A DNA stretch of 64,000 nt from positions 3,081,501 to 3,145,500 of the forward strand of contig NZ_CP098511.1 of assembly GCF_026222555.1 (NCBI RefSeq). The letters run 5' to 3'. Below the pieces are notes generated by a model. That model did not search any database. It saw only the letters and a program-made list of their open reading frames with translations, and had not been told where the DNA came from. This document shows, in pieces, positions 26,159 through 36,350 of this stretch (the first letter of the stretch is position 1; each line of letters starts with the position of its first letter). The stretch is from Aquimarina sp. ERC-38. GTDB taxonomy: Bacteria > Bacteroidota > Bacteroidia > Flavobacteriales > Flavobacteriaceae. A program made the translations under genes and the position numbers.

Positions 26159-27042
26159 GAGCATGTTTAAACTAAATTTTCGGATAATTTTTTTGTTAAA
26201 AAGCTGGATAGTCTAAACTTTGTAGTTGACTAAAACAACAATGTTTATGCAATCTAAATATAACAGATTAACTACCCAGCAATGGGAATATATGGAATTA
26301 TTTTTACCTAAGAAAACCCGGGGGCATTATAAACTACGGGATATTGTAGACGCTATTTTATGGCAACTCCGTACAGGTACTCAGTGGCGTAACCTCCCGG
26401 ATAGTTTTCCAAAATGGCAAAGTGTATACTATTACTTTCGCAAATGGCAAAAAGATGGGACACAAGAGAGATTAAATATTGAGCTTAACAAAATGGAGCG
26501 GAACCGACAAGGGAAAGAACCAACACCTAGCTTGTTATCCATTGATAGTCAATCCATAAAGTCCGGTCCTTTTACAAGTATGTCAAAAGGGGTTGACGGT
26601 AATAAAAAGGTAAATGGCCGTAAACGTCACGTAATTACTGATACGTTAGGTTTAGTTTGGGGGGTTGTTGTAGGGGCTGCCAATGAAGCTGATGGGGTAG
26701 TAGCCAACAAAGTTGTGGAACCTTTATTAGGGTACCTGGATAGGATGGAAAAAATAGTAGCTGATCATGCCTACAAAACAATATTTAAGAGGTGGGCTGA
26801 AGAAAATGTAATTGGACTTGAGGTAAAGATATCATCAACTCCCCCATCCACAAAAGGTTTTGTTCCCTTGAAGTGGAGATGGGTAACTGAAAGGACTTTC
26901 GGTATCTTCAACTTCTTCAGAAGACTCGATAAAGACTATGAAAAAACGAAGGAAAGTCAAGAATCTTGGGTATTATGGCAGAATTGTCAAATCATTCTCA
27001 ATAGAATAAGGTAATTTATAAGAATCTTATTTAAACATGCTC
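26159..27042 (+). mobile_element. intact IS5-family insertion sequence
   Basis: This 884-bp element is bounded by a perfect 13-bp inverted repeat: GAGCATGTTTAAA at 26159-26171 and its complement at 27030-27042. The flanks carry TAA directly before and after (26156-26158 and 27043-27045), which fits a 3-bp TNA target duplication. It encodes one transposase and appears complete, hence possibly recent. It inserted between the DUF2075 gene and the STAND gene without breaking either. Confidence 0.88.
26241..27014 (+). CDS. IS5-family transposase
   Basis: The start is ATG at 26241 (the frame opens at a TTG 15 bp earlier). The product is about 257 residues. The N-terminal domain carries WEYMELFLP, ILWQLRTGTQWRNLP and YYYFRKW, typical of IS5/IS4-type transposases. 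The DDE triad is visible as SIDSQSIK, VADHAYK and RWVTERTFG, the last continuing into the family's F-N-F-F-R-R-L-D-K-D-Y stretch. All catalytic residues are present and the frame is uninterrupted. Confidence 0.92.
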   Translation: MFMQSKYNRLTTQQWEYMELFLPKKTRGHYKLRDIVDAILWQLRTGTQWRNLPDSFPKWQSVYYYFRKWQKDGTQERLNIELNKMERNRQGKEPTPSLLSIDSQSIKSGPFTSMSKGVDGNKKVNGRKRHVITDTLGLVWGVVVGAANEADGVVANKVVEPLLGYLDRMEKIVADHAYKTIFKRWAEENVIGLEVKISSTPPSTKGFVPLKWRWVTERTFGIFNFFRRLDKDYEKTKESQESWVLWQNCQIILNRIR

Positions 27043-27198
27043 TAATTCCTAAGAAAGCCAACCCAAAAACTAGAAGATTGCTAAACTGTCTTAAACTTTG
27101 GGGAACTATTTATCAAACTTAGGGAAAAAGTAAGAATAAATATAGATGATGTAAGTGAGTTGTAAATTAATATGGTAAAATATAAAAAAGTAAATTAA

Positions 27199-30100
27199 AT
27201 GGCAGGAGAAGCAAGTGTATTTCAAACTGGTGGAGGTGGTTTCAATTATGAAAATTATGTACAAGCATCATTTTTATTACAAATGATGATTAATGGAATG
27301 GTGCCATCATTCACTGATGGTAGTATTAGTGAAATTGGATTTCAAAATAAAAATAAAGGGTATCAAACTGATGATTTATTCTTAAAGATAGAAGAAGGTA
27401 ATACTACTAAAAGGATAATTTCTCAAATAAAATATAACATTCCTATTTCATCAAAGAATGAAGTCTTCTTAGAGGTAATTAATGCTTTTTGGAAGGATTT
27501 TAATAATGCTAGTCATTTCGATAGACAAAAAGATAAAATGTTTCTCATTAAATCTAGCCTAACTAATAATGATAAAAACCATATTGTTTATTTATGTCAA
27601 ATTGCTTCTAAACAGAGTAATTCAAAAGATTTTTTTTCTGAAATTAATAGAACTAAAATAAAAAAAGAAGCTCTTGATATATTTGAAGAAAGTCTAAATC
27701 TAGCAAAAGGAGAAGCGGTTACTAAAGAAGAATTATTTCAGTTTTTAAAATGCTTTAATCTACTGGCGTATGACTTTACAACTGATGCAAGTACGGATGA
27801 AACTTATCTGCTTAACCTTATAAGGTTATCAAAATCAAAAGAAACGACAACTACTGCTAATGAAATTTGGAGTGTTCTTTTAAACGAAGTTGCCACATAT
27901 AATAGAAATGGTGGGAGTATTACTAAAAAAGATTTAGGCAATTTTCAACCTTACACCTATTTTGATTTATCTATATCCAATGATGCGTATTCATCATTTA
28001 AAAAAATCCATCAAGACGGTCAATTACTTTTAAAACCATTTAAAAACACCATTGGAGGTTATCATATTGATAGAACTATAGTTAAAAAATCAATACTAGA
28101 ATCAGTAAATCAATCAGATATTTCTATAATAACAGGATATCCTGGTGTTGGCAAATCATCAATTATAAAAGACATTTTAGGTGAAGAGTTGTCTGATACA
28201 TCACCAATAATTTTTAAAGCAGACCAACTTAATAAATCATCCTTAGCTCAAGTATTTAGTGAAGTAGGAATAAACTATAGTTTAATCGATTTATTTAGTT
28301 TAATATCAACAACCCCTAACAAAATTATAGTAATCGATAGTGCAGAAAAACTATTAGAAGCTCAACCCGATTCTGCTTTTAAACAATTACTATCAATCAT
28401 TTCTGAGAATAAAGGGATAAAACTTTTAATGACCTGTAGGTCTTATGCAGTTAATGTTATCAAACAGAAGTTTGGTATCAACTCAAAAAAAATAAATGTT
28501 GTAGAGATACCACTTTTGGATGATGATGAAATAGAGTCAGTCAAAAATGAATTTCCTCAATTAACTAATTTCCTTTTAAATGATAAGATAAGTGAAGTTT
28601 TAAAAAGCCCTAAATATCTTGATTTTACAATTTCAGCAATAAAAGAAAATGATAATATTTCAGATAATATTAACTATTCAGAGTTTAAGGAGATATTGTG
28701 GAATGAAGTTATCGAAAATTCAACTGTAACAAAAAATGGTCTTCCGAGGAAACGAGGTATTACTTTTAGTCACATTGCGGTAGGTAGAGCTATCAATATG
28801 AGATTGTTTTTTGAACCAGAAGATGATAAAATAAATTATGAGGCAATAGAACTTTTAGAGAGCGACAATATAATAGTTCGAAATAATAATAAATTTCAGT
28901 TTTCCCCATCACACGATATTTTAGAAGATTGGGCATTAGTAAAACACATTGCATCAATTGAAAACAAACTTTCTAACAAAGCGGAATTATTTAATAAACT
29001 TGGTAACCAACCAGCTCTAAGAAGAGCTTTTAGGTTATGGGTTGAAGAGTTACTTACTAATGACATAGATAAAGTAGCGAGCTTAATTACTTTGACTATA
29101 AATAACGAATCAATCCCAACATATTGGACTGACGAAATACTTACGGCCGTATTTAGGTCAGATGATTGCAGTTCTTTTTTTAAACATTTTTCTTCTAAAT
29201 TATTGGAGAATGATTGTGAATTTTTAAATAGGTGTATTTTACTTATACGTACAACTTGTCGAGAATATAGTTTTAACAAAGAAAACTCAAATGATATTTT
29301 ATTTCCTGTAGGCTCTTGTTGGGAAGAAGCTCTTAGTTTTTTATCTTCTAATATTTCTAGTATAATAAGTATCAGAAAATCTATAACAAATTTTTTACTG
29401 GATTGGGAATATAAATTTCTTTTTCAATTCAAGGTCTGTTCTAGTAGAGAAATAAAGGCAGCTAATGAAATAGTTTTTCATCACATAAAAGAAATTTATA
29501 ATGAAAATGACCATTGGAGTTATTCTAGAAATGATTATCAACAAACAAGCTTGCTTTATATGCTCTTTGGCTTTGCGAATTATTGTAAAGATGAATTAGG
29601 CATATTTGTTGAAGAGTGTAGCTCAAATACAGACGAGTACGGAAGACTAAATGGTTTCAGTGAATTAGTAATTAAAAAGGCTTTAGGAGGTGTAAGAAAT
29701 AGTTCATTGATTAAAGAACTACCAGATACATTAATTAAGATTGCGCATAAGCATTGGAAGCGCATACCACCTGAAAGTCTACCAAAGCGAGAAGGTCTCT
29801 TGGATTTTCATTTCCAGAGCGAAAAGAACGAGAAGATGCTTGGGGTATTACAAAAACAAGGTTTGATTTTTTTCCTTCTGGTATTTATAAAACTTTTGTG
29901 TATAATCTATTAAGGTTCCACCCATTAAAAGCAGTAGTTTTTATATGTGAGTTTACAAATTATATAACATTGTCATATAAAGAATCAGATTTTGGAGCTA
30001 AAGACGGAATAAAGGAAATTATTATTAAACTAAATGACGGTAGTGAAAATACTATATATGGTAATGAGTTTTTATGGAACGCATATAGAGGCACTACAGT

Positions 30101-32240
30101 AACTCATTACCTACTTGAGTCTATTTTAATAAGTCTTGAAAAATACTTAATTGAAATTGCTCAGTTTGAAGTACCTGAAAACAAATTATTAAAATCAATA
30201 ATCAATCACTTGTTAGCTAGCACAAACTCAAGTGCTATATATAGTGTTTTAACTAGCGCCTTTATTGCCTATGCAAAAGCATTTGGAGATAGTATTTTAC
30301 CAGTATTAAAAGTTAGGGAATTTTACGAATGGGACACACATAGAGCAACCAGGGAACATTCTGCTTCAGCAATTTACGACCAGGAAATTTCTTATGCTCA
30401 AAAAGAGAAAGGTGAATTTAATAGATTGCCGCACAGAATAAAATATCAACGTGGTCTAAGAGAATTTTTGCTTCATTATCAAATAAATGGTGGTTTACTA
30501 AATAAAGAATTACAGATAATATTTGATGACTTTTACGAAAAGTGTGATAAAGAAGATATCTTTTGGGAAAAGGCCATTACAGAGATGGATATACGAAAAT
30601 ACAAAGCATCAATTGTAGATAAAGAAAAAGGTGTTTTTCAACTTGAGGTAAACTATCCAGACCCAGTTTATGACGCAGTTCAGACTTTTACCGAAGAGAA
30701 TAAGAATGATAATCTTTCTATGCATTATTCTCATTTATTGAGACAAGCTAAAAAGAAAAAATCTAAAATTTCATTTGATGAATGGGAAACTATTTTTAAT
30801 CATTTTTCCTCAGACGAAATTGAGAATACAATGTGGGATTCACCAGTAACTTTATCTGTCCTGGGTTTAGATTTGTTTTCTTCAGAATTAAATAGACCTC
30901 AAAAAGAGTATTGTGTTAAAACAATAATTGAAGCATTAAAGCAGGTTATAAAAGAAGCAAATGATAGAGGTTCTTTCAGTATGCAGTATGGCTTTAATAT
31001 ATTAGAAAAACAGTTAACAATAGAATCTATTCATTTACTTTATGAATTTAAAAACGAAATTATAGACGAAAATGAACTTGATGTACTCATTGTTTATTTG
31101 CTAACAAGTCATTTGGCTGACCACGAAATAAGGGGGTTTCAAAAGTATTATAGAAATACTTTTAGCAAGAAATTCCCACAGAAAGCTAATGAACTAATTG
31201 TTATACTTATCAAGTACGCTAAATTCCATATTGAAAATAGATTGAATCATTATGGCAGTGAGCAAGAAATAAAGCAATACAGAGAAAAACAATTCAGTTT
31301 TATAGAAAATTCAATACTTGAAAGTGAATTACCTGAAATTTCTTCTTTGACTTTTGACTCGCACGAGGCTCATTTTCTAAATAACTCATTACTTCTTATA
31401 GTTTCTAATACAAATAATGAGTTTTTTCAAAACTATATTTTGAAAATGTGTGAACTAATTCTAGTTGATTTAAAGCTAGAAAATAATTATTCATATTCCC
31501 GTTCGAGAAAATCCCGAAAAATAAATCATACAAACCTTGTTGACTTACGTTTTTATTTTAATGAGATTCTTTTATTTAATGAAGTAAGTATAAGCAAAAC
31601 ATTAACAGATAGATTATGCCACCCTATTCTAGAGAATGATTTCAAGCTTAATCATAACCTTAAAGACTTGTACGAATTTATTTCAGGTATATTTAATACA
31701 ACAGTAACAAGGTTAGACGATATAATCAATGAGGATAATGAAGTCGAAAGATATAGAAATCAATTTTGGGAATTATGGAAGTATCTTTTTGAAAAGGTCA
31801 AGACATCTGAAAATTCTTTTTTTGTAAAAGAAATTTTATTGGATGTTAATGAAAATTATTGGTCAATAAAATCAAATAGTTGGAAAGGTTTTGTTCATAA
31901 TAAAATCCAGTATAAAGAATTTGTAGATTATTTTAAATCAAAATCATTGCCTCATATAATTTCAGTTTTTTCCAGTTTTGGAGAAAAAGTTTTTCTTCCA
32001 TCTGGTGTAAACCTAATTGTGACAAATTTAAAAGATGATGAAAGTAGTCACAAGAGTTTAGACTCTAAAAATGCAGTTAAGCTAACTCAAGTACTTTTTA
32101 ATAATCATATACAAGAAATTAAAGAAAATCAAAGTTTGATTGAGGATTTTGTATATATTTTAAATAAAATGATTGATTTAGACTATTGCGAAGCTTATCT
32201 AATAAGAGAGTGTGTGATTACCTATAAAAAATCAGCTTAA
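27199..32240 (+). pseudogene. Avs-like STAND NTPase with N-terminal nuclease domain, split by a frameshift
   Basis: Two overlapping frames (27199-29913, and a second open from 29775 to 32240) form one protein of about 1680 residues. The N-terminus (about 10-140) has GGGGFNYENYVQ, GYQTDDLFL and ISQIKYN, a PD-(D/E)XK pattern like Cap4/DUF4297 nucleases. Walker A GYPGVGKSS lies near 313-321 and Walker B IIVIDSAEK near 377, followed by a STAND-type winged-helix region and a very long helical C-terminus. The first frame reads well to about GLLDFHF (29810). The second reads EDAWGITKTRFDFFPSGIY from about 29830, so a one-base change lies near 29815-29835. Related proteins sense phage components and trigger an abortive nuclease. 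Either the gene is inactivated, the frame is recoded, or there is a base-call error. Confidence 0.7.
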
Positions 32241-32844
32241 TATCACCAATTACTAAACCTTTATACAACTCAAAAAATCACAAAATATGAGCCGAATAGC
32301 ATTCCTAATCGGCTCATAACATCAAAATGGTAAAGTAATCATAGCCCGTTCCACCCCATTCCTCTGCATTCCGCCAAAAAAGGGCTTCCTTACGAGAGAA
32401 GAGGTTCACTACATTATCTTGAACCCAGTCGCCTCAACAGCAACAGCGTTCGCTTGGCAAAAAGATTACCCCAACCTTTTTCTACATAAAGTTTGAAATG
32501 CTGCCCGAGACGAACTGCATGATCGTTCGCTCACCCGTTCGACATAGCCTGTATTGAGCGAAGTCGAAGTGCTCAAAGCAAGCTTTACTTTTATTAGTTC
32601 TTACTCGCTCATAATTTTAGTTTTGGTTACCGAAAAGGTAACGGCGATAGCGCTATGGGAAGTAAGTGATTAACTACCGTTGATCCTAGCAAGGAAATCC
32701 AATACAAGCAAAACGTTTTGCTTGAGCAAAGCTTGTTTTTTATTTTACTCCAAAACTTTCAAACTTCGTTTAGGGATTAACTAGTGTTGATCCCAAATGG
32801 AAATCCTGTGCAAGCATAGAACCCTAACCAAGCTGCGCTTGGTC
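32241..32844. other. gene-free stretch with degenerate intergenic repeats
   Basis: No open frame of interest is present. The stretch holds repeat-like phrases such as TTGAGCGAAGTCGAAGTGC (near 32555), which I associate with dispersed flavobacterial intergenic repeats. Two versions of GATTAACTA-CGTTGATC followed by GGAAATCC occur near 32668 and 32775. Composition differs from the AT-rich STAND gene. Confidence 0.5.
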
Positions 32845-32906
32845 GGTTTTGTGTTTTCATCCGCTTATGAGAACTGCATTCTCGATGCTCCTGAAAACAC
32901 AAAACC
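32845..32906. repeat. perfect 14-bp inverted repeat (possible cruciform)
   Basis: GGTTTTGTGTTTTC at 32845-32858 is exactly complemented at 32893-32906. A smaller hairpin (GAGAA, TTCTC) sits in the loop. The right arm overlaps the T-tract side of the tRNA terminator, so the arms could compete as terminator and antiterminator on the minus strand. Confidence 0.6.
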
Positions 32907-32925
32907 CGCAACTCTCGTTGCGGGT
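32894..32925 (-). terminator. rho-independent terminator of tRNA-Ser
   Basis: On the minus strand a perfect 9-bp stem (ACCCGCAAC paired with GTTGCGGGT, loop GAGA) is followed by TTTTGTGTTTT. It lies 9 bp beyond the tRNA 3' end. Confidence 0.75.
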
Positions 32926-32933
32926 CCCTTTCG

Positions 32934-33018
32934 CGGAGAAAGAGGGATTCGAACCCCCGGAGGTGTGACCCTCGCTGGTTTTCAAGACCAGTGCATTCGA
33001 CCACTCTGCCATTTCTCC
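32934..33018 (-). tRNA. tRNA-Ser (anticodon UGA)
   Basis: The minus strand folds as a class II tRNA. The acceptor stem is GGAGAAA/TTTCTCC with discriminator G, and the anticodon stem is CTGGT/ACCAG with loop CTTGAAA (anticodon TGA). There is a long variable arm and a GGTTCGAATCC T-arm. CCA is not encoded. The 3' end faces the defence island, a usual orientation for an island target site, though no integrase or second att copy was seen. Confidence 0.95.
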
Positions 33019-33175
33019 AAATGAAATTAAAATTCTAGGTTTTAACCCCAAAATTTTAGATCGAATAGTCCTAATGCTTATCAAGACCTTTTAACAGACC
33101 GCCAAATCTTATGAAAATCCTAGATCTTCAGCGGGTCTGTACGCCTGAGTGAACTTTTCTTCGTTCAAGCGGGTG

Positions 33176-33183
33176 CAAATATA
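33176..33183 (-). promoter_or_regulatory. candidate promoter -7 box for tRNA-Ser
   Basis: The minus strand reads TATATTTGCACCCGC here, matching TAnnTTTG with the GC-rich discriminator often seen before stable RNA genes in this group. It lies about 160 bp upstream of the mature tRNA. The remainder of 33019-33484 shows no gene. Confidence 0.45.
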
Positions 33184-33484
33184 AAATCTTTTAGCATATA
33201 ATACTACTTAAGAAAAAGTTTTTTAAATAAATTCTACTTCAAGATTTCTTTAGAAAAACAAAATGTACATCATCCCAGTTTTAAATACAAACTATAGTTC
33301 TTATTATAAATAAACAATTCAAACCTTTTTAGAATATTCTTATTTTAGAAGGGTTAAAACAAGAACCCTTCGGTTATTTAAGAAAAGTTTGTAAGTTGTC
33401 TTTCTGGCAATTTCGGTATCTTGCAAGCTATGCATTCGCCTACTTAGAGTATTTAGTGCATATTCTAATCAAAATTGCTTAGTA

Positions 33485-34519
33485 ATGATTAAGACTTTTA
33501 TCAGTGTTTCTATATGTTCTCTATTGTTAAGTTGTGGAGGAGGTAAAGAAATCACAGAACAAACAGTAACCCCCGTTCCTAAAAAAGAAATTACAGATTT
33601 TGCAGAAACGATTACCGCCGAAGAATTAAAAGAATATCTCTATACTTTTGCCGGAGATGAATTTGAAGGGCGGGATACTGGTGAACCCGGGCAAAAAAAA
33701 GCTGCTGAATTTTTAAAAAAACAGTATCAAAAAATGGGCATTCCCAGTCCGCTAGGAGAAGATGACTATTTCCAGGAAATACCAGAAAGTTATTTCAGAG
33801 GGAATATTAAAGCTTCAGAAAATGTACTGGCAATTATAAAAGGTTCTGAAAAGCCTGAGGAGATTATTGTACTTTCTGCGCATTATGATCATATAGGAAT
33901 CGATAAAGAAGGCAATATTTATAATGGCGCTGATGACGACGGTTCTGGTACGGTGGCATTATTAGAGATTGCCCAGGCTTTTCAAAAAGCAAAAGAAGAA
34001 GGACAGGGGCCAAAACGTTCGATCCTATTTTTACATGTAACCGGTGAAGAGAAAGGGCTCTACGGATCACAATATTATACGGAGAACCCGGTATTTCGGT
34101 TAGAAAATACGGTAGCAAATCTAAACGTAGACATGATCGGTCGAATTGATAAGTTTCATGAAAGCGAAGAGGCGTCTAACTACGTGTATTTAATTGGAAG
34201 TAATCGATTAAGTACCGATCTACATAAAATAAGTGAAATAGCAAATTCAAAATACGTGAACCTGGATTTGGACTATAAGTATAACGCAGAAAACGATCCG
34301 AACCGTTTCTATTACCGAAGTGATCATTATAATTTCGCCAAAAATGACGTGCCGATTATCTTTTATTTTAACGGGGTTCACGAGGATTACCATAAATATA
34401 CCGATACACCAGATAAAATCGAATATGAACTAATGGCAAAAAGAAGTAAATTAATCTTTTTTACCGCCTGGGAACTAGCCAATCGCGAAAATCGAATTAT
34501 TGTAGATGGGGCAGATTAG
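33485..34519 (+). CDS. M28-family zinc aminopeptidase lipoprotein
   Basis: This 344-residue protein has a lipobox (SLLLSCGGG, Cys near 17), so it is a lipid-anchored periplasmic or surface enzyme. Residues about 50-330 form an M28 domain with the metal ligands in AHYDHIG, GADDDGSG, TGEEKGL (catalytic Glu) and NVDMIGR, plus RSDHYNF and a late HEDYHKYTDTPD. M28 enzymes trim N-terminal residues from peptides. No operon partner: it is flanked by the tRNA region and a long gap. Confidence 0.88.
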   Translation: MIKTFISVSICSLLLSCGGGKEITEQTVTPVPKKEITDFAETITAEELKEYLYTFAGDEFEGRDTGEPGQKKAAEFLKKQYQKMGIPSPLGEDDYFQEIPESYFRGNIKASENVLAIIKGSEKPEEIIVLSAHYDHIGIDKEGNIYNGADDDGSGTVALLEIAQAFQKAKEEGQGPKRSILFLHVTGEEKGLYGSQYYTENPVFRLENTVANLNVDMIGRIDKFHESEEASNYVYLIGSNRLSTDLHKISEIANSKYVNLDLDYKYNAENDPNRFYYRSDHYNFAKNDVPIIFYFNGVHEDYHKYTDTPDKIEYELMAKRSKLIFFTAWELANRENRIIVDGAD

Positions 34520-34975
34520 TGTATAGTGATAACTTATAATTAACCTTTGATGTATTTAGAGAAAAAAGCGTCAATTCCAGTGTTTTTTCGTAATGAAATG
34601 AAGAGAAAATAGCTTGTCCTTGACTTGATCGAGGATATCAAGCCCTTCGGTTTAACTCAGAATGACATAGCTTTTTTGACTAAAATCTTTCTCATCTTGA
34701 ACTAGGTTGAAGGACTCATATAGTTCTGCTGAATTTGTCGAAGTACTAAAACCAACATTTCATAATAATTCAAATACATAACTGGATGATTAATTAAACT
34801 ATTGTTGATTCAGAGTTGGTATACCTATGATCCTTATAAATTTTTAAGAAACCACTAATACAGTAAGTATAGTCAAATAATACACCGACCCTATATTTTC
34901 TAACTCGCAGTAGAAAATTAATCAAGATTTAGAAGCTATTGATTACCAATAATACAATGTCGCCATCGACCTTTC
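34520..34975. other. gene-free stretch
   Basis: No supported gene. It contains phrases such as TTTAACTCAGAATGACATAG (near 34650) that look like dispersed intergenic repeat debris. No terminator could be placed with confidence. Confidence 0.5.
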
Positions 34976-36145
34976 TTAAGCCGTAGCGCCCAGAATATCA
35001 AAACTCTTCATGATTTTATGAATGTCCTGATTTTCTATTTCTTTTTTATGATCTGCATATATCAAAAACTCTTTGTACACATCATCAAGCTGTAACTTGG
35101 TTAATTCGTAACCAATCTTTTTAGCGCGGTAAGCTAATGCTGCTCTACCACTACGCGCGGTAAGAACAATGGAAGATTCGGTAACTCCAACGTCTTCCGG
35201 ATCGATAATTTCGTAAGTTTCGCGATTCTTAATAACTCCATCCTGATGAATCCCTGAACTATGGGCAAAAGCATTAGCTCCGACAATAGCTTTATTAGGT
35301 TGCACCATCATTCCCATTTTTTCAGATACCATTAGACTGGTATCATATAAAAGTTTAGCATTAATATCCGTATGAATTCCTAAGTACGGATGTTGTTTTA
35401 AGATCATCACTACTTCCTCCAGGGCGGTATTACCAGCTCTCTCCCCGATACCATTAATGGTACACTCAATCTGTCGGGCTCCATTGGCAACCCCGGCAAT
35501 AGAATTAGCAGTAGCTAGTCCAAGATCATTATGACAATGGCAAGAAATAGTCACCTTATCAATACCCTTTACATTTTCCTTTAAAAATCTGATTTTAGCC
35601 CCATATTCTTCTGGTAAACAATAGCCTGTCGTATCCGGAATGTTGAGTACCGTAGCTCCAGCCTTAATCATGGCTTCGCAGACTTGTGCAAGATATACAT
35701 TATCCGTTCTTCCAGCATCTTCAGCAAAAAACTCCACGTCTTCAACGAAAGATTTTGCGTACTTAACCGCTGCAACTCCTCGTTCGATTACCTTTTCAGG
35801 CGTAGAATTAAACTTATATTTAATATGGGATTCAGAAGTACCTATACCCGTATGAATCCGAGGGTGTTTGGCATTTTTTAAAGCTTCTGCTGCTACTTTA
35901 ATATCATTCTCAACGGCTCGGGTAAGTCCGCAAACCGCAGCGTTTTTAACCAATTTTGTAATTTCTAAAACAGAGTTAAAATCACCCGGACTGGAAACAG
36001 GAAAACCAGCTTCAATCACATCAACTCCCAGTTGGTCCAGGCGTTCGGCAATTACTAATTTTTGTTCTGTGTTTAATTTACAACCCGGAACCTGTTCTCC
36101 GTCACGTAACGTGGTATCAAATATTTGGACTTTCTGATTACTCAT
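34976..36145 (-). CDS. leuA: 2-isopropylmalate synthase, short form without regulatory domain
   Basis: This 389-residue protein has the DRE-TIM barrel signature: [13 protein letters not shown] (metal and substrate Arg/Asp), FPVSSPGDF and [14 protein letters not shown] (metal-binding His pair). It condenses acetyl-CoA with 2-oxoisovalerate, the first committed step of leucine synthesis. E. coli LeuA has about 520 residues with a C-terminal leucine-binding domain. Here the protein ends after the connecting helices ([11 protein letters not shown]), so feedback control through that domain is absent. A citramalate or homocitrate synthase role is possible but less likely. It stands alone without leuBCD neighbours in the window. 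Confidence 0.8.
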   Translation of the reverse strand: MSNQKVQIFDTTLRDGEQVPGCKLNTEQKLVIAERLDQLGVDVIEAGFPVSSPGDFNSVLEITKLVKNAAVCGLTRAVENDIKVAAEALKNAKHPRIHTGIGTSESHIKYKFNSTPEKVIERGVAAVKYAKSFVEDVEFFAEDAGRTDNVYLAQVCEAMIKAGATVLNIPDTTGYCLPEEYGAKIRFLKENVKGIDKVTISCHCHNDLGLATANSIAGVANGARQIECTINGIGERAGNTALEEVVMILKQHPYLGIHTDINAKLLYDTSLMVSEKMGMMVQPNKAIVGANAFAHSSGIHQDGVIKNRETYEIIDPEDVGVTESSIVLTARSGRAALAYRAKKIGYELTKLQLDDVYKEFLIYADHKKEIENQDIHKIMKSFDILGATA

Positions 36146-36350
36146 GTGTTATGTTCTAAAAAGTGAATAGCTTCGTTTTTCATTAATATCTTTGGTTTTA
36201 AACAAAACTTTATAGTACTTGCACCTATGTACGAATTTAGATTTTGAAGATAAAACTTCTATTCATATTATAAATACTCTACAACGCTAAATCAGTTTCG
36301 GAATATTATATTAATTTGAAAATCAATATCTTAAAATACAATCCCTTACA

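Noticed and set aside
27043..27198. Small gene between the IS and the STAND gene
   Set aside because: No open frame with a start and coding texture was found in the 156 bp.
29898..32240. An independent gene starting at 29898
   Set aside because: The start is a GTG in mid-domain (VYNLLRFHPL), and the same frame is sensible from about 29820; it is the second half of the STAND protein.
22010..33018. Prophage
   Set aside because: No integrase, capsid, tail or packaging genes are visible; only defence-type genes and one IS element.
32777..33084. Three small open frames over the tRNA-Ser
   Set aside because: Both strands of class II tRNAs commonly give such frames (GERGIRTPGG, AEWSNALVLKTS); the tRNA explains the sequence.
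36146..36350. Leucine leader peptide or T-box before leuA
   Set aside because: No Leu-rich short frame or attenuator hairpin could be supported on the minus strand.
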